A DNA stretch of 64,000 nucleotides. Source: Lysinibacillus_B sp042920265 (GTDB lineage: Bacteria; Bacillota; Bacilli; Bacillales_A; Planococcaceae). The notes under the pieces were generated by a model. That model ran no database searches, was not told the origin of the DNA, and was given only the letters and a program-made list of their open reading frames with translations. The DNA is taken from the NCBI RefSeq assembly GCF_042920265.1, contig NZ_JBDQZI010000001.1, positions 565,279 to 629,278 of the forward strand. Reading direction: 5' to 3'. This document shows, piece by piece, positions 50,092-58,802 of the stretch (the first letter of the stretch is position 1; the number at the start of each line of letters is the position of its first letter). The position numbers and the translations under genes are program-made.

Positions 50092-51528
50092 ATGAAGAAG
50101 GGTTTGATGACGCTATTATTGATGATTATAATGTTCCCGCTAGTTTGGCACCCTTCTCCAGCACACGCTTCGGTGAATATAAGTGATATGATCATGACGA
50201 GCTTAGGCGCCACAAATGCAGGTGTTTCGATCAGAGATAGTGAAACAGGTCAAATTTTATATCAATTTAATGGGAATACACCACGTAAGCCTGCTTCTAC
50301 ATTAAAATTACTAACAGGTGCTGCGACGCTTTCTCTTTTAGGTGAACAATACCGTTATCACACTTCACTATACATAGATGGCTCTATTTCTAAAGGGACA
50401 TTAAATGGAAACGTATATATGAAAGGAAGTGGTGATCCGACGCTACAGTATACGCAACTGCTCGCATTTGCGGATGCGCTAAAAAACAAAGGGATTACAA
50501 AAGTGAACGGAAATCTATATGGAGATGAACGCATTTTTTCTGGTTCACCATTAACACCGGGGATTGTAGCGGAGGATGAAAGTGACTATTATGCTGCCCG
50601 TACATCAGGTCTTGTATTATCACCTGATAATGACTTTGATGCGGGTACGATGATCGTACGAGTTGCAGGTGAAAAAGTCGGTCAAAAACCGTCTGTCTCA
50701 TTTATACCAAGTACAATGGGGATGACGATTATAACTAATGCAAAAACGGTGAGCAGTAAAAGTATGAATACAATTACCGTTTCGCGCAAGTATCGCACCA
50801 GTGAAGTCATTATTTCAGGAAATATACCGGCAGGCAAGTGGACGCAACAATGGGTCACTGTAAATGATCCGACGATTAATACGGTATATGCGCTGAAAGA
50901 AGCAATGAAAACACAGGGGATGACGTTTGTTGAGACATCGGCTATTGATCGCGGAGAAATTCCAGAGAATGCTACTTTCATTGCAACTCATGAATCACAG
51001 ACGTTAAAAGAAATGTTTCCTGTATTTATGAAGCTCAGTAATAATAGTATGGCCGATATCTTTGTGAAAACATTAGGGGCTGAAGTACACGGAGTAGGGG
51101 ATACGCAAACGGGGATAAACGTGTTGCGTGATTTTGGGCAAACGATCGGTCTTGATATGAGCAATTGGACATTTGAAGATGGTTCAGGGATTTCGCATAA
51201 CAACAAAGTTTCGCCTAATGATTTAACAGCGCTTCTTTATCATGTACGTGATATGGAGGCATATCACACATATTATCAAGCATTACCGGTAGGTGGAAAT
51301 AAGGAGCGTTTAACGGGTGGCTCTCTTCGGGATCGTTACACAAATGCCTCGACGAAGCTCCGTGTTGTGGCAAAAACGGGTGCTCTTACCGGTGTAAATA
51401 CGTTAGCTGGTTATGTAAAAGCAAAATCAGGTAAAACGTATATTTTTTCTATCATGACAGAAAATCGATCTGCGCCTGCTATCGATGAAATTGACACGGT
51501 TGTTTCACATCTTATCAATAAATATTAA
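50092..51528 (+). CDS. dacC: D-alanyl-D-alanine carboxypeptidase/endopeptidase (class C PBP, S13)
   Basis: This 478-residue penicillin-binding protein 4-type enzyme has a signal peptide (residues 1-27, AHAS) and the catalytic motifs SxxK (STLK, 69-72), SxN in KLSNNSMADIF and KTG in VAKTGALTGVN. The inserted domains of the PBP4a class lie between the first two motifs. It trims or cuts peptidoglycan peptide bridges outside the membrane. AAAGGGGGGG precedes the ATG. The dacC name follows the Bacillus PBP4a orthologue and is less certain than the family. Confidence 0.92.
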   Translation: MKKGLMTLLLMIIMFPLVWHPSPAHASVNISDMIMTSLGATNAGVSIRDSETGQILYQFNGNTPRKPASTLKLLTGAATLSLLGEQYRYHTSLYIDGSISKGTLNGNVYMKGSGDPTLQYTQLLAFADALKNKGITKVNGNLYGDERIFSGSPLTPGIVAEDESDYYAARTSGLVLSPDNDFDAGTMIVRVAGEKVGQKPSVSFIPSTMGMTIITNAKTVSSKSMNTITVSRKYRTSEVIISGNIPAGKWTQQWVTVNDPTINTVYALKEAMKTQGMTFVETSAIDRGEIPENATFIATHESQTLKEMFPVFMKLSNNSMADIFVKTLGAEVHGVGDTQTGINVLRDFGQTIGLDMSNWTFEDGSGISHNNKVSPNDLTALLYHVRDMEAYHTYYQALPVGGNKERLTGGSLRDRYTNASTKLRVVAKTGALTGVNTLAGYVKAKSGKTYIFSIMTENRSAPAIDEIDTVVSHLINKY

Positions 51529-51533
51529 TAGGT

Positions 51534-51574
51534 AAAACGAGTGGTTTCTGTAAAGGGAGTCACTTGTTTTTTTA
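51534..51574 (+). terminator. Terminator after dacC
   Basis: AACGAGTG pairs with CACTTGTT (one wobble) across a long loop, followed by seven T residues. Confidence 0.65.
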
Positions 51575-51720
51575 TTGAAGATGTATTTGTGACAAAAATG
51601 CGTCTAAAAATAAAGCGCTTTACAATTGGTGACACGAAAATTGTGAGCGCTTCCATTGTTGTTAGAACAGTCCGCTTATTATTAATATCGAAACGAGATA
51701 AAAACGTTCGAAAATAGCTA

Positions 51721-51737
51721 TGTTATAAAACCTAACA
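51721..51737. promoter_or_regulatory. GlnR/TnrA box upstream of glnR
   Basis: TGTTATAAAACCTAACA matches TGTnA-N6-TnACA, the GlnR/TnrA operator, about 60 bases before the glnR start. It supports autoregulation of glnRA by nitrogen status. Confidence 0.8.
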
Positions 51738-51799
51738 TTTAATTGCGAGTAGAAATTACATGCTTTATCGTTAAACGTGTGAAAGGTGAGGTGAATTAA

Positions 51800-52129
51800 A
51801 TGAATAAGGAAATAAGAAGAGCTATGCCGGTACTTCCAATCAGTACAGTGATGCAACTGACGAATTTAACCGCAAGACAAATCCGCTACTACGAAAAGCA
51901 TCATTTAATTGAGCCAGTACGTACGGAGGCAAATCGTCGCATGTTTAGTCTCAACAATATTGATGAATTGCTTGAAATTCAAGAATTACTAGAGCAAGGC
52001 ATTAATATTGCAGGTATTAAAAAAGTATTTGCTTTAAAGAAAGAAGCAAATAAACGGACATTTCGTGGAGTTGATATTGAAGAATTAGATTTTCGTTCGA
52101 TTGTGCAAGATGAAATACAACACTTATAA
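51800..52129 (+). CDS. glnR: Nitrogen regulator GlnR (MerR family)
   Basis: This 109-residue MerR-type protein has a winged helix (ISTVMQLTNLTARQIRYYEK, HHLIEPVRTEANRRMFS) and a C-terminal segment like that through which feedback-inhibited GlnA controls it. It is shorter than Bacillus GlnR (about 135 residues). GAAAGGTGAGG precedes the ATG. It lies upstream of glnA with 23 bp between them, forming the glnRA operon. Confidence 0.93.
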   Translation: MNKEIRRAMPVLPISTVMQLTNLTARQIRYYEKHHLIEPVRTEANRRMFSLNNIDELLEIQELLEQGINIAGIKKVFALKKEANKRTFRGVDIEELDFRSIVQDEIQHL

Positions 52130-52152
52130 TCTAATAGAATTGAGGAGATCCA

Positions 52153-53511
52153 ATGATGATAGCTCAAGTTGAAACAAAGGCGAAATATACAAAGGAACAA
52201 ATCAAACAGTTAGTTGTTGAAAAGCAAGTGAAATTTATCCGCTTACAATTTACGGATATTTTAGGGACAATTAAAAACGTTGAAATCCCAGTAAGCCAAT
52301 TAGATAAAGCGTTAGACAATAAAATGATGTTTGATGGTTCTTCTATCGAAGGTTTCGTACGTATTGAGGAATCGGATATGTACCTTCGTCCAGATTTAGA
52401 TACATTTATGATTTTCCCATGGACAGCAGAAAAAGGGAAGGTAGCTCGGCTCATTTGTGATATTGCTCGTCCAGATGGCACACCGTTCGAAGGAGACCCA
52501 CGCTCAAACTTAAAGCGTGCATTAAAGAAAATGGAAGAGCTAGGGTTTACAAGTTTCAACCTTGGACCAGAGCCAGAGTTTTTCTTGTTTAAACTAGATG
52601 AAAAGGGAAATCCAACATTAGAGCTAAACGATGATGGCGGATATTTTGACTTAGCACCGACAGACCTTGGGGAAAACTGCCGCCGTGATATCGTATTAGA
52701 GCTTGAGGAAATGGGTTTTGAAATTGAGGCATCTCACCATGAAGTAGCACCTGGTCAGCATGAAATTGATTTCAAATATGCCAATGCAGTCGAAGCATGT
52801 GACAACATTCAGACGTTTAAATTAGTTGTAAAAACAATTGCACGTAAACATGGTTTACACGCAACCTTCATGCCAAAACCACTATTCGGTGTTAACGGTT
52901 CAGGAATGCATTTTAACTTATCTTTATTTAAAGAGGAAGATAATGCTTTCTTTGATGACAATGCAGATTTACAATTATCCGACACTGCTCGTTCGTTCAT
53001 GGCAGGTGTACTAAAGCATATACAGGGGTTTACAGCAATTACAAATCCAACAGTAAACTCCTATAAACGTTTAGTACCAGGTTACGAGGCGCCATGTTAT
53101 GTAGCATGGTCAGCACAAAACCGTTCACCGTTAATTCGTATTCCAGCATCTCGTGGGTTATCAACGCGTATTGAGTTACGTTCAGTAGATCCATCTGCGA
53201 ATCCGTATTTAGCAATGACCGTTATTTTAGAAGCAGGTCTTGATGGTGTAGTAAATCAATTAACGCCACCGGCACCAGTCGATCGCAACATTTATGTGAT
53301 GAATGCCGAAGAGCGCAAACAACACGGTATCGATAATTTACCAGCTTCACTGGAGGAGGCGTTAAATGCACTAGCGCAAGATGAAGTGATAAAAGCAGCT
53401 TTGGGTGAACATATTTATGAAAACTTTAAAGAAGCAAAAGAAGTAGAGTATGATATGTTCCGTACAACGGTCCATCAATGGGAACGCGATCAATATATGA
53501 AGATGTATTAA
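52153..53511 (+). CDS. glnA: Glutamine synthetase type I
   Basis: The 452-residue enzyme condenses glutamate, ammonia and ATP to glutamine. Signatures are FDGSSIEGF, the GPEPEFFLF metal site, VAPGQHEIDFKYANA, NGSGMHFNLSLF, KRLVPGYEAPCY and NRSPLIRIP, with ELRSVDPSANPYL. The Arg of the Bacillus feedback region is in this class. GAGGAG precedes tandem ATGs at 52153 and 52156. It is controlled with glnR by the box at 51721. Confidence 0.97.
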   Translation: MMIAQVETKAKYTKEQIKQLVVEKQVKFIRLQFTDILGTIKNVEIPVSQLDKALDNKMMFDGSSIEGFVRIEESDMYLRPDLDTFMIFPWTAEKGKVARLICDIARPDGTPFEGDPRSNLKRALKKMEELGFTSFNLGPEPEFFLFKLDEKGNPTLELNDDGGYFDLAPTDLGENCRRDIVLELEEMGFEIEASHHEVAPGQHEIDFKYANAVEACDNIQTFKLVVKTIARKHGLHATFMPKPLFGVNGSGMHFNLSLFKEEDNAFFDDNADLQLSDTARSFMAGVLKHIQGFTAITNPTVNSYKRLVPGYEAPCYVAWSAQNRSPLIRIPASRGLSTRIELRSVDPSANPYLAMTVILEAGLDGVVNQLTPPAPVDRNIYVMNAEERKQHGIDNLPASLEEALNALAQDEVIKAALGEHIYENFKEAKEVEYDMFRTTVHQWERDQYMKMY

Positions 53512-53519
53512 TAACATGA

Positions 53520-53551
53520 AAGAGATGGCTTAGCGGCCATCTCTTATTTTA
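53520..53551. terminator. Terminator shared by glnA and the 53544 gene
   Basis: AAGAGATGGC pairs with GCCATCTCTT, followed by ATTTTA. It overlaps the last codons of the convergent gene. Confidence 0.85.
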
Positions 53552-53780
53552 ATCGATCCATTAGCTTTTCATATTTCTTCGATCCGACTACCTGCTCAGC
53601 ATTTTTTAACACACCATCTGGAATCCCCATCAGAAGCCAAGTCGGGTTTGCTTCTGCAAATACGGTGCGCAATTTTTTTATTTCACTTTTGGATAAATCT
53701 ACATCATACTGTAATAAATATTCCCTTACCTCGCTTTTCGAGCCATGCATTAAAAATTGAAATAATTCATGCTTTTTCAA
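53544..53780 (-). CDS. Small hypothetical protein, possibly YqfT-like (DUF2624)
   Basis: This 78-residue helical protein (MKKHELFQFLMHGSKSEVRE) has a segment EYLLQYDVDLSKSEIKKLRT that resembles the DUF2624 pattern of YqfT, which follows nfo in Bacillus. The match is weak and the rest differs. GGATGAGGA lies before the start. No function is known. Confidence 0.55.
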   Translation of the reverse strand: MKKHELFQFLMHGSKSEVREYLLQYDVDLSKSEIKKLRTVFAEANPTWLLMGIPDGVLKNAEQVVGSKKYEKLMDRLK

Positions 53781-53806
53781 ATCCTCATCCTTTCAAGCGT
53801 AAAACC

Positions 53807-53863
53807 TTTACAAAGGGCGTCATTTCGCTTATACTAAAAAATTGTAAATCGTAATGATTTTGA
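53807..53863 (+). promoter_or_regulatory. znu promoter and Zur box
   Basis: TTTACA at 53807..53812, a 17-base spacer and TATACT at 53830..53835 give a start near 53842. AAATCGTAATGATTTTGA at 53846..53863 matches the left half of the Bacillus Zur operator (AAATCGTAAT-ATTACGATTT) and part of the right half, just after the start site. Zinc-dependent repression is expected. Confidence 0.7.
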
Positions 53864-53883
53864 ATTGGAAAGAAGAGAAAGCT

Positions 53884-54630
53884 ATGTCAAAAACAATCAT
53901 TCAATTAAAAGACGTGTCATTTCAATATGACTATACGCAAGTGTTAAATAACATTTCGTTTCGTGTGCAAGAAGGAGATTTCCTTGCATTACTAGGTCCG
54001 AACGGCTCAGGGAAATCTACATTATTAAAATTAATATTAGGTTTATTAAAGCCAATGACTGGTGAAATTGAGCTATTTGGTCACGCATCGAACAGCTTTA
54101 AACAGCGAGAATTAATCGGCTACGTTTCCCAAAAATCCAATGCGTTTAACTCCGGTTTTCCTGCCACAGTACAAGAAGTAGTCAAATCTGGGTTAGCCAA
54201 AAAAACAGGCTTATTTAAGCGGCTATCGAAAGATGCTGATGAACGAGTGCTCCATGCATTAAAAGCAGTAGGAATGGAACAGTTCGCAAAGCGTAATATT
54301 GGGCAATTATCAGGTGGACAACAGCAGCGAGTATTTATTGCACGGGCGCTTGTCGCGGAACCGAAATTACTCATTTTAGATGAACCAACTGTTGGGATTG
54401 ATCATGAAAATGTGCAGGCATTTTATGATATGCTGGCAAAGTTAAACGAGGAACAAAATATTACAATGATTTTAGTTACACATGATGTGGATACAGTGTC
54501 CAATCGCATTAGTCATGTGGCATGCTTAAATCAGAAGATTCATTTCCATGGCTATAAAAATGATTTTGACGCGATTAGTCAAGAAGAGCTTGATGCTTGG
54601 TACGGACACGCAGTTCGAAAGATTCACTAA
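53884..54630 (+). CDS. znuC: Zinc ABC transporter ATP-binding protein
   Basis: This 248-residue ATPase of the metal (ZnuC/AdcC) type has Walker A GPNGSGKST, signature LSGGQQQRVFIARAL, Walker B LLILDEPTVGID and a TH H-loop. The start at 53884 follows GAAGAGAAAG; an in-frame ATG at 53854 lies over the operator. It pairs with znuB and zur downstream and a Zur box upstream, so the metal is almost certainly zinc. No binding-protein gene is in this operon. Confidence 0.93.
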   Translation: MSKTIIQLKDVSFQYDYTQVLNNISFRVQEGDFLALLGPNGSGKSTLLKLILGLLKPMTGEIELFGHASNSFKQRELIGYVSQKSNAFNSGFPATVQEVVKSGLAKKTGLFKRLSKDADERVLHALKAVGMEQFAKRNIGQLSGGQQQRVFIARALVAEPKLLILDEPTVGIDHENVQAFYDMLAKLNEEQNITMILVTHDVDTVSNRISHVACLNQKIHFHGYKNDFDAISQEELDAWYGHAVRKIH

Positions 54631-54641
54631 GAGGTATGCAT

Positions 54642-55493
54642 ATGATTGAAGCACTATTGAAATATGAATTTTTACAAAATGCCTTTTTATCAGGGATGAT
54701 CATCGGCATCATTGCACCACTTCTCGGTGTATTTATTGTTGTACGGCGCTTATCTTTAATTGCGGATGCTTTATCCCATGTTACATTAGCCGGTATTGCA
54801 GGAAGCTTATATTTAAGCCAATCATTTGTTGGGTTAGCAGCATTAAATCCGATTTATTTTGGTATTGTTGCATCTGTAAGTGGCTCCATTTTAATTGAGC
54901 GATTACGCCGTTTGTATAAGCATTATGAAGAGCTGGCCATTCCGATTATTATGTCGGGGGGGCTTGGAATAAGTGCCATTTTTATCTCGCTGGCAAGTGG
55001 TTTTAATACAGACTTGATGAGTTATTTATTTGGTTCGGTTTCTGCTGTATCCAGGCAAGATTTATATGTTGTACTTGCCATTGCTGTTGTTGTTTTTATC
55101 TTTTTATTTACCTTTTTCAAGGAATTATTTGTGTTATCATTCGATGAAGAGTATGCAAAAGCGAGTGGTTTACCAGCAAAGTGGGTTCACTTTTTATTTA
55201 TGCTAGTCGTGGCGCTTGTCATTGCTGCAAGTATGCGTATTGTAGGAATTTTACTTGTATCGAGTATGATGACATTGCCAGTAGCAGCGGCAATGCGTAT
55301 TGCCAAAGGGTTTAAACAAGCGATTGTTTATGCTATTATTTTTGGTGAGTTAGCCGTCGTTGTAGGGTTAGTTAGTGCATTTTATTTAGATTTAGCACCA
55401 GGTGGAACGATTGTTGTCACATCTATTCTCATTTTACTTGTTATTATTTTAGCTAAAAAGCTATTCGTACAATTTTCTACAAAAGGGGTGTAA
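54642..55493 (+). CDS. znuB: Zinc ABC transporter permease
   Basis: This 283-residue ABC-3 family permease has about eight helices and the cytoplasmic loop SFDEEYAKASGLPAKWV near residues 170-186, with the IVGILLVSSMMTLPVAAAM signature. The ATG at 54642, 6 bases after GAGGT, is preferred to 54636; a longer frame from 54597 overlaps znuC. It is the second gene of znuCB-zur. Confidence 0.93.
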   Translation: MIEALLKYEFLQNAFLSGMIIGIIAPLLGVFIVVRRLSLIADALSHVTLAGIAGSLYLSQSFVGLAALNPIYFGIVASVSGSILIERLRRLYKHYEELAIPIIMSGGLGISAIFISLASGFNTDLMSYLFGSVSAVSRQDLYVVLAIAVVVFIFLFTFFKELFVLSFDEEYAKASGLPAKWVHFLFMLVVALVIAASMRIVGILLVSSMMTLPVAAAMRIAKGFKQAIVYAIIFGELAVVVGLVSAFYLDLAPGGTIVVTSILILLVIILAKKLFVQFSTKGV

Positions 55494-55496
55494 GCA

Positions 55497-55907
55497 ATGA
55501 ATGTTACACGTGCTTGGGAAATTTTGAAAGACAATGGGTATAAAAAAACAGATAAACGTGAGCTCATTTTAAATATGTTTGCAGCGACAACGAAGTATTT
55601 AACAGCGCGTGATTTGCTGACGGTGTTAAAGCCGCAGTTTCCTGGTATGAGCTTTGATACGATTTATCGTAATCTAGCGACGTTTGTAGAGCTGGGTATT
55701 TTAGACGAAACGGAGTTAAATGGAGAACGTAACTTCCGCATGCATTGTGAGTCTGATCATCATCACCATCACTTTATTTGTAAAGATTGTGGCGATGTGA
55801 AGCAATTATCCGTATGCCCGATGGATTTATTGGGCGAGAAGTTGCCAGGCTACGAAATTGAGGCGCATAAATTTGAAATTTACGGGAAATGTCCGAATTG
55901 TCAGTGA
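55497..55907 (+). CDS. zur: Zinc uptake regulator Zur (Fur family)
   Basis: This 136-residue repressor has a winged helix (YKKTDKRELILNMFAATTKY, GMSFDTIYRNLATFVELGIL) and a metal domain with a five-histidine run (HHHHHFICKDCGDV) and the structural zinc cysteines CKDC and CPNC. Location directly after znuB identifies it as Zur rather than Fur or PerR. It represses znu genes when zinc is plentiful, consistent with the box at 53846. Confidence 0.93.
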   Translation: MNVTRAWEILKDNGYKKTDKRELILNMFAATTKYLTARDLLTVLKPQFPGMSFDTIYRNLATFVELGILDETELNGERNFRMHCESDHHHHHFICKDCGDVKQLSVCPMDLLGEKLPGYEIEAHKFEIYGKCPNCQ

Positions 55908-56003
55908 AATATTGTGTGATTCAGATTATTTTCCAATAAAGTTGACCAAAATTCTTGTTGTTATGCTAAAATGATTATGCATAAATATTAGGAGGGTATC
56001 AAC

Positions 56004-56225
56004 ATGGCAAAGAAACCTAAATTAGGTCACATTACAGAGTCACGCCTACAAGAAGCGTTAGATGTTCGCGACCGTTTAATCATCGAAGTATTAGTAAAAG
56101 TTTTAGACGAGAAGCTAGTAATCGAGCGTCCAATTTTACGTGAACGTGTAACAAACTTTGTAGAGCTTGGTAACTATGATGATGAGCTAAAAGAAACTTT
56201 ATACGCAATCATTAATAAGCTATAG
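56004..56225 (+). CDS. Small conserved-looking hypothetical protein
   Basis: This 73-residue charged helical protein (MAKKPKLGHITESRLQEALD) ends FVELGNYDDELKETLYAIINKL and has no membrane segment. A TTGACC element and a TAAAAT sequence lie upstream, and AGGAGGG is an excellent ribosome-binding site. It is followed by a terminator, so it forms its own transcript. I recognise no family. Confidence 0.75.
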   Translation: MAKKPKLGHITESRLQEALDVRDRLIIEVLVKVLDEKLVIERPILRERVTNFVELGNYDDELKETLYAIINKL

Positions 56226-56237
56226 TAGCTACATAAT

Positions 56238-56269
56238 GAGAGGCTTCGATATCGGAGTCTCTTTTTTGT
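56238..56269 (+). terminator. Terminator after the 73-aa gene
   Basis: GAGAGGCTTCGAT and ATCGGAGTCTC form an imperfect stem followed by six T residues. Confidence 0.8.
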
Positions 56270-56429
56270 TGTTACTTTGTGGAAAAAGGCTTTGTTCAAT
56301 ATTTTTACACGATATTAATGTAAGCTGTAATTTTAATAAGTACCTTGTTGCAATCAAGAGTTATTAGTTAAATCTCGCAATGGGCAAAAATACCAGATAA
56401 ATAGTAAAAGATATTAAATGAAAGCATAA

Positions 56430-56590
56430 TGGTAGCCTCCGCGCTTTGCCACAGCCTACACAGGAGCTAAAACAGGCGTGGCCTGTTTGGATCTCCTGTT
56501 CCTGCTCCTGACGTTGCACTTTCGTCGCAAAGAGAATCTTGGCTCCTGTGGCTATAGCGCGCTACGGCAAAAGTGAGTGCTTCTTAATAT
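56430..56590. repeat. Dispersed repeat cluster A
   Basis: The stretch has several inverted pieces (AGGAGCTAAAACAGGCG, GGCCTGTTTGGATCTCCT; CACAGCC and GGCTCCTGTGGC). On the minus strand it contains TTTGCGACGAAAGTGCAACG then TCAGGAGCA. That core is the same family as the spacers in the phoH array and the glyS tail duplication. No gene is seen. Confidence 0.65.
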
Positions 56591-56739
56591 TCTAAACAAG
56601 TATTTACATTCGCTAAAAGAAATGGTTTTCTTTCCCTTTGCACGTATTGTCTACTTGCTTCTATTGTAATAAATAAGGAGCTTTTATTACTGTTTTGTAA
56701 CGGATTGATTATTTTATGGAACACTAGTTGCTTGTAGCG

Positions 56740-56866
56740 GAGGCACGAGACTCCTACGGGAAAAGCGAGACAATCAAGACCCCGCAGGAGCGAAGGATGA
56801 GCGACGAGGAGGCTTGATCTCGCCCGTGGAAAGCGAGTGCCGCAGCGGAAAGCAACGGTTACTCAA
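56740..56866. repeat. Dispersed repeat B (Bacillaceae GAGACCCCGCAGGAGCG type)
   Basis: The segment contains GAGGCACGAGACTCCTACGG, AAGACCCCGCAGGAGCGAAG, GCGACGAGGAGGCTTGATCT and GTGCCGCAGCGGAAAGCAAC. These are the blocks of a GC-rich repeat widely scattered between genes in Bacillaceae, with internal complementarity. It occupies the space before cobU; no cobalamin riboswitch is seen there. Confidence 0.7.
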
Positions 56867-56953
56867 ATGGTAATATATGTTTAGTGGTTTGCTCATTATG
56901 AGTTAAATTAAATAGGCTACAGTTGAATTATGATGAAAAAAGGGGGCGGATCG

Positions 56954-57484
56954 ATGCCAGGACGTTGTGTGTTGATTTCAGGCGGTGTACGTAGCGGGAA
57001 AAGCGCCTTTGCTGAAAATTATATTATGCAATCGAAACAACAAAGACAAGCGGTTTATATTGCTTCGGGTGTAGCGTTTGATGATGAAATGAAAAAACGC
57101 ATCAAACGCCACAAGCATGATCGTAGAAATGATGGGTGGATCACGATTGAAGTACCACATGAACTGCCAGCACGACTTAGTGAGTTTAACGAGACACATA
57201 TACTTTTATGGGATTGTATTACGACATGGTTAACAAATATTTTATTCGAAAATTTGCCCGTAGAAGACATGGTGGAAAAGTTAAAAGAGCAGTTACATCA
57301 GTGGCGGAAACGCGGCATGACAGTGGTGATTGTCTCCAATGAAGTACTAGATGCAGGGATTTGTAAATATGAATTTACGGCGAATTATCAACGCCTTTTA
57401 GGACAATTAAATCAATGGCTCGTTGCATTTTGTGACGAGGCGTATGAATTAGACTACGGGTTTGTGAAGAGGTGGAAAGGTTGA
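56954..57484 (+). CDS. cobU: Adenosylcobinamide kinase / cobinamide-phosphate guanylyltransferase
   Basis: The 176-residue bifunctional enzyme phosphorylates adenosylcobinamide and transfers GMP to it in cobalamin nucleotide-loop assembly. It has a P-loop GGVRSGKS (residues 10-17), the conserved KKRIKRHKHDR segment carrying the active-site His, LLWDCITTWLTN and VIVSNEVLDAGI. The start at 56954 follows AAAGGGGG. It overlaps cobS by four bases, heading cobU-cobS-cobC. Confidence 0.93.
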   Translation: MPGRCVLISGGVRSGKSAFAENYIMQSKQQRQAVYIASGVAFDDEMKKRIKRHKHDRRNDGWITIEVPHELPARLSEFNETHILLWDCITTWLTNILFENLPVEDMVEKLKEQLHQWRKRGMTVVIVSNEVLDAGICKYEFTANYQRLLGQLNQWLVAFCDEAYELDYGFVKRWKG

Positions 57485-58248
57485 AGCAAATTGTAATAGG
57501 CTATATGTTAGCGTTGCAATTTTTTACGGCGTTACCAATTAGAAAATCGTTTAATATGACGAATAAATCAGCAACGGTTATGTATAGTGCCATTCCAGTC
57601 ATCGGTTTAATGATGGGGGCTATTTTAGCGGGTTTTGTTACCGTAAATGATCTATATTTTAGTTTGTCTCCACTATTTACCGCTATTTTACTTGTTGTAC
57701 TTCCTTTTGTGATGACAGGTGGCTTACATATGGATGGGGTTGTTGATACAGGGGATGCATTTTTTTCATATCGTGATCAGAAAAAGCGGCTAGAAATTTT
57801 AGACGACCCGCGCATCGGTGCGTTCGGTGCGATGACACTCGTTTTGTTTGTGTTATTAAAAGTCGGGATTTTTTATGAGTTGTTACTGCGAGATGTCCCG
57901 CTATTATTCTTCATCTTCATGCCGTTTATTGCGCGACAATCTGTGCTTTTAGTGTTTGTAACGACCAATACATCAAAAGAAACAGGGATTGCAAGCTACT
58001 TTAAAAAAACGGTCAATGAACGAGCAATTATGTGGAGCGCGGTTGTCTATATCGCTTTTATCTTCTTACTTGCACTCTTATTCAAGTTGCCTGTGCTAAT
58101 CGGTTTATGTGTCGCGATGCTATTATTTACGATTGTGTATCGGGCTTGGGCGAAACGAAATTTTGGCGGGATTTCAGGTGATTTACTTGGTACGATTTTT
58201 GAAGTGGGGGAATTGTTTTTATGGTTCGTACTATTGTGCATCTTATAA
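57481..58248 (+). CDS. cobS: Adenosylcobinamide-GDP ribazoletransferase
   Basis: This 255-residue integral membrane enzyme joins alpha-ribazole to adenosylcobinamide-GDP. It has the LQFFTALPI start region, GGLHMDGVVDTGDAFFSY with the catalytic Asp-rich motif and six to seven helices. The TTG start at 57481 overlaps the cobU stop and follows GAGGTGG; a GTG at 57472 is also in frame. It overlaps cobC by 28 bp. Confidence 0.92.
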   Translation: MKQIVIGYMLALQFFTALPIRKSFNMTNKSATVMYSAIPVIGLMMGAILAGFVTVNDLYFSLSPLFTAILLVVLPFVMTGGLHMDGVVDTGDAFFSYRDQKKRLEILDDPRIGAFGAMTLVLFVLLKVGIFYELLLRDVPLLFFIFMPFIARQSVLLVFVTTNTSKETGIASYFKKTVNERAIMWSAVVYIAFIFLLALLFKLPVLIGLCVAMLLFTIVYRAWAKRNFGGISGDLLGTIFEVGELFLWFVLLCIL

Positions 58249-58802
58249 GACATGAGTTAACGCAGGCCAATATCGAACGACGTTATATTGGCTGGACAGA
58301 TCAAGCGATTAGGCAAGCTGTACAGGCCACTTTACCGCTCCAGCCTACAGTGATATACGGGAGCGATTTAAAACGTTGTCAGCAAACAGCAGCTTGTTAT
58401 TTTCCTAGTAGCTCGTTTATCGCGGATGAGCGGTTACGCGAGTTACATTTCGGCGATTTTGAAATGAAAACGTATGAAGACTTACAGCATGATGCATTGT
58501 ACCGCGCATGGATTGATGAACCCTTTCAAGTGACGCCGCCAAATGGGGAGTCATTTAACGTATTCAAGGCGCGCGTGTTACAAGCTTTTGAAGATATTAC
58601 TAGCAAACAAAACGAATGTACATTTGTTATTCATGGCGGTGTAATTAAAATGATTTTAGCAACGTATTTACAACAGGGATTTCATGATATTCATGCGAAG
58701 CATAGAACACTTTATACGTTAAGCTGGGAAGGAGAGAAATCATGCATATCGTTATCGGAGGAGCCTATAATGGTAAACGAAAATACGTTTACGATCGAGT
58801 AG
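58221..58802 (+). CDS. cobC: Histidine phosphatase (alpha-ribazole phosphatase-like)
   Basis: This 193-residue phosphoglycerate-mutase-like phosphatase has the catalytic motif LIRHELTQ (His11), the acidic ELHFGDFEMKTYEDL and the second histidine in VIHGGVIKMIL. In this operon it should dephosphorylate alpha-ribazole-5-phosphate or cobalamin-5'-phosphate. The 3' end overlaps the next gene by 61 bp. Confidence 0.88.
   Translation: MVRTIVHLIRHELTQANIERRYIGWTDQAIRQAVQATLPLQPTVIYGSDLKRCQQTAACYFPSSSFIADERLRELHFGDFEMKTYEDLQHDALYRAWIDEPFQVTPPNGESFNVFKARVLQAFEDITSKQNECTFVIHGGVIKMILATYLQQGFHDIHAKHRTLYTLSWEGEKSCISLSEEPIMVNENTFTIE

Noticed and set aside
56640..56953. Cobalamin riboswitch ahead of cobU
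   Set aside because: No B12-box-like GCCACTG motif was found; the space is filled by a dispersed repeat.
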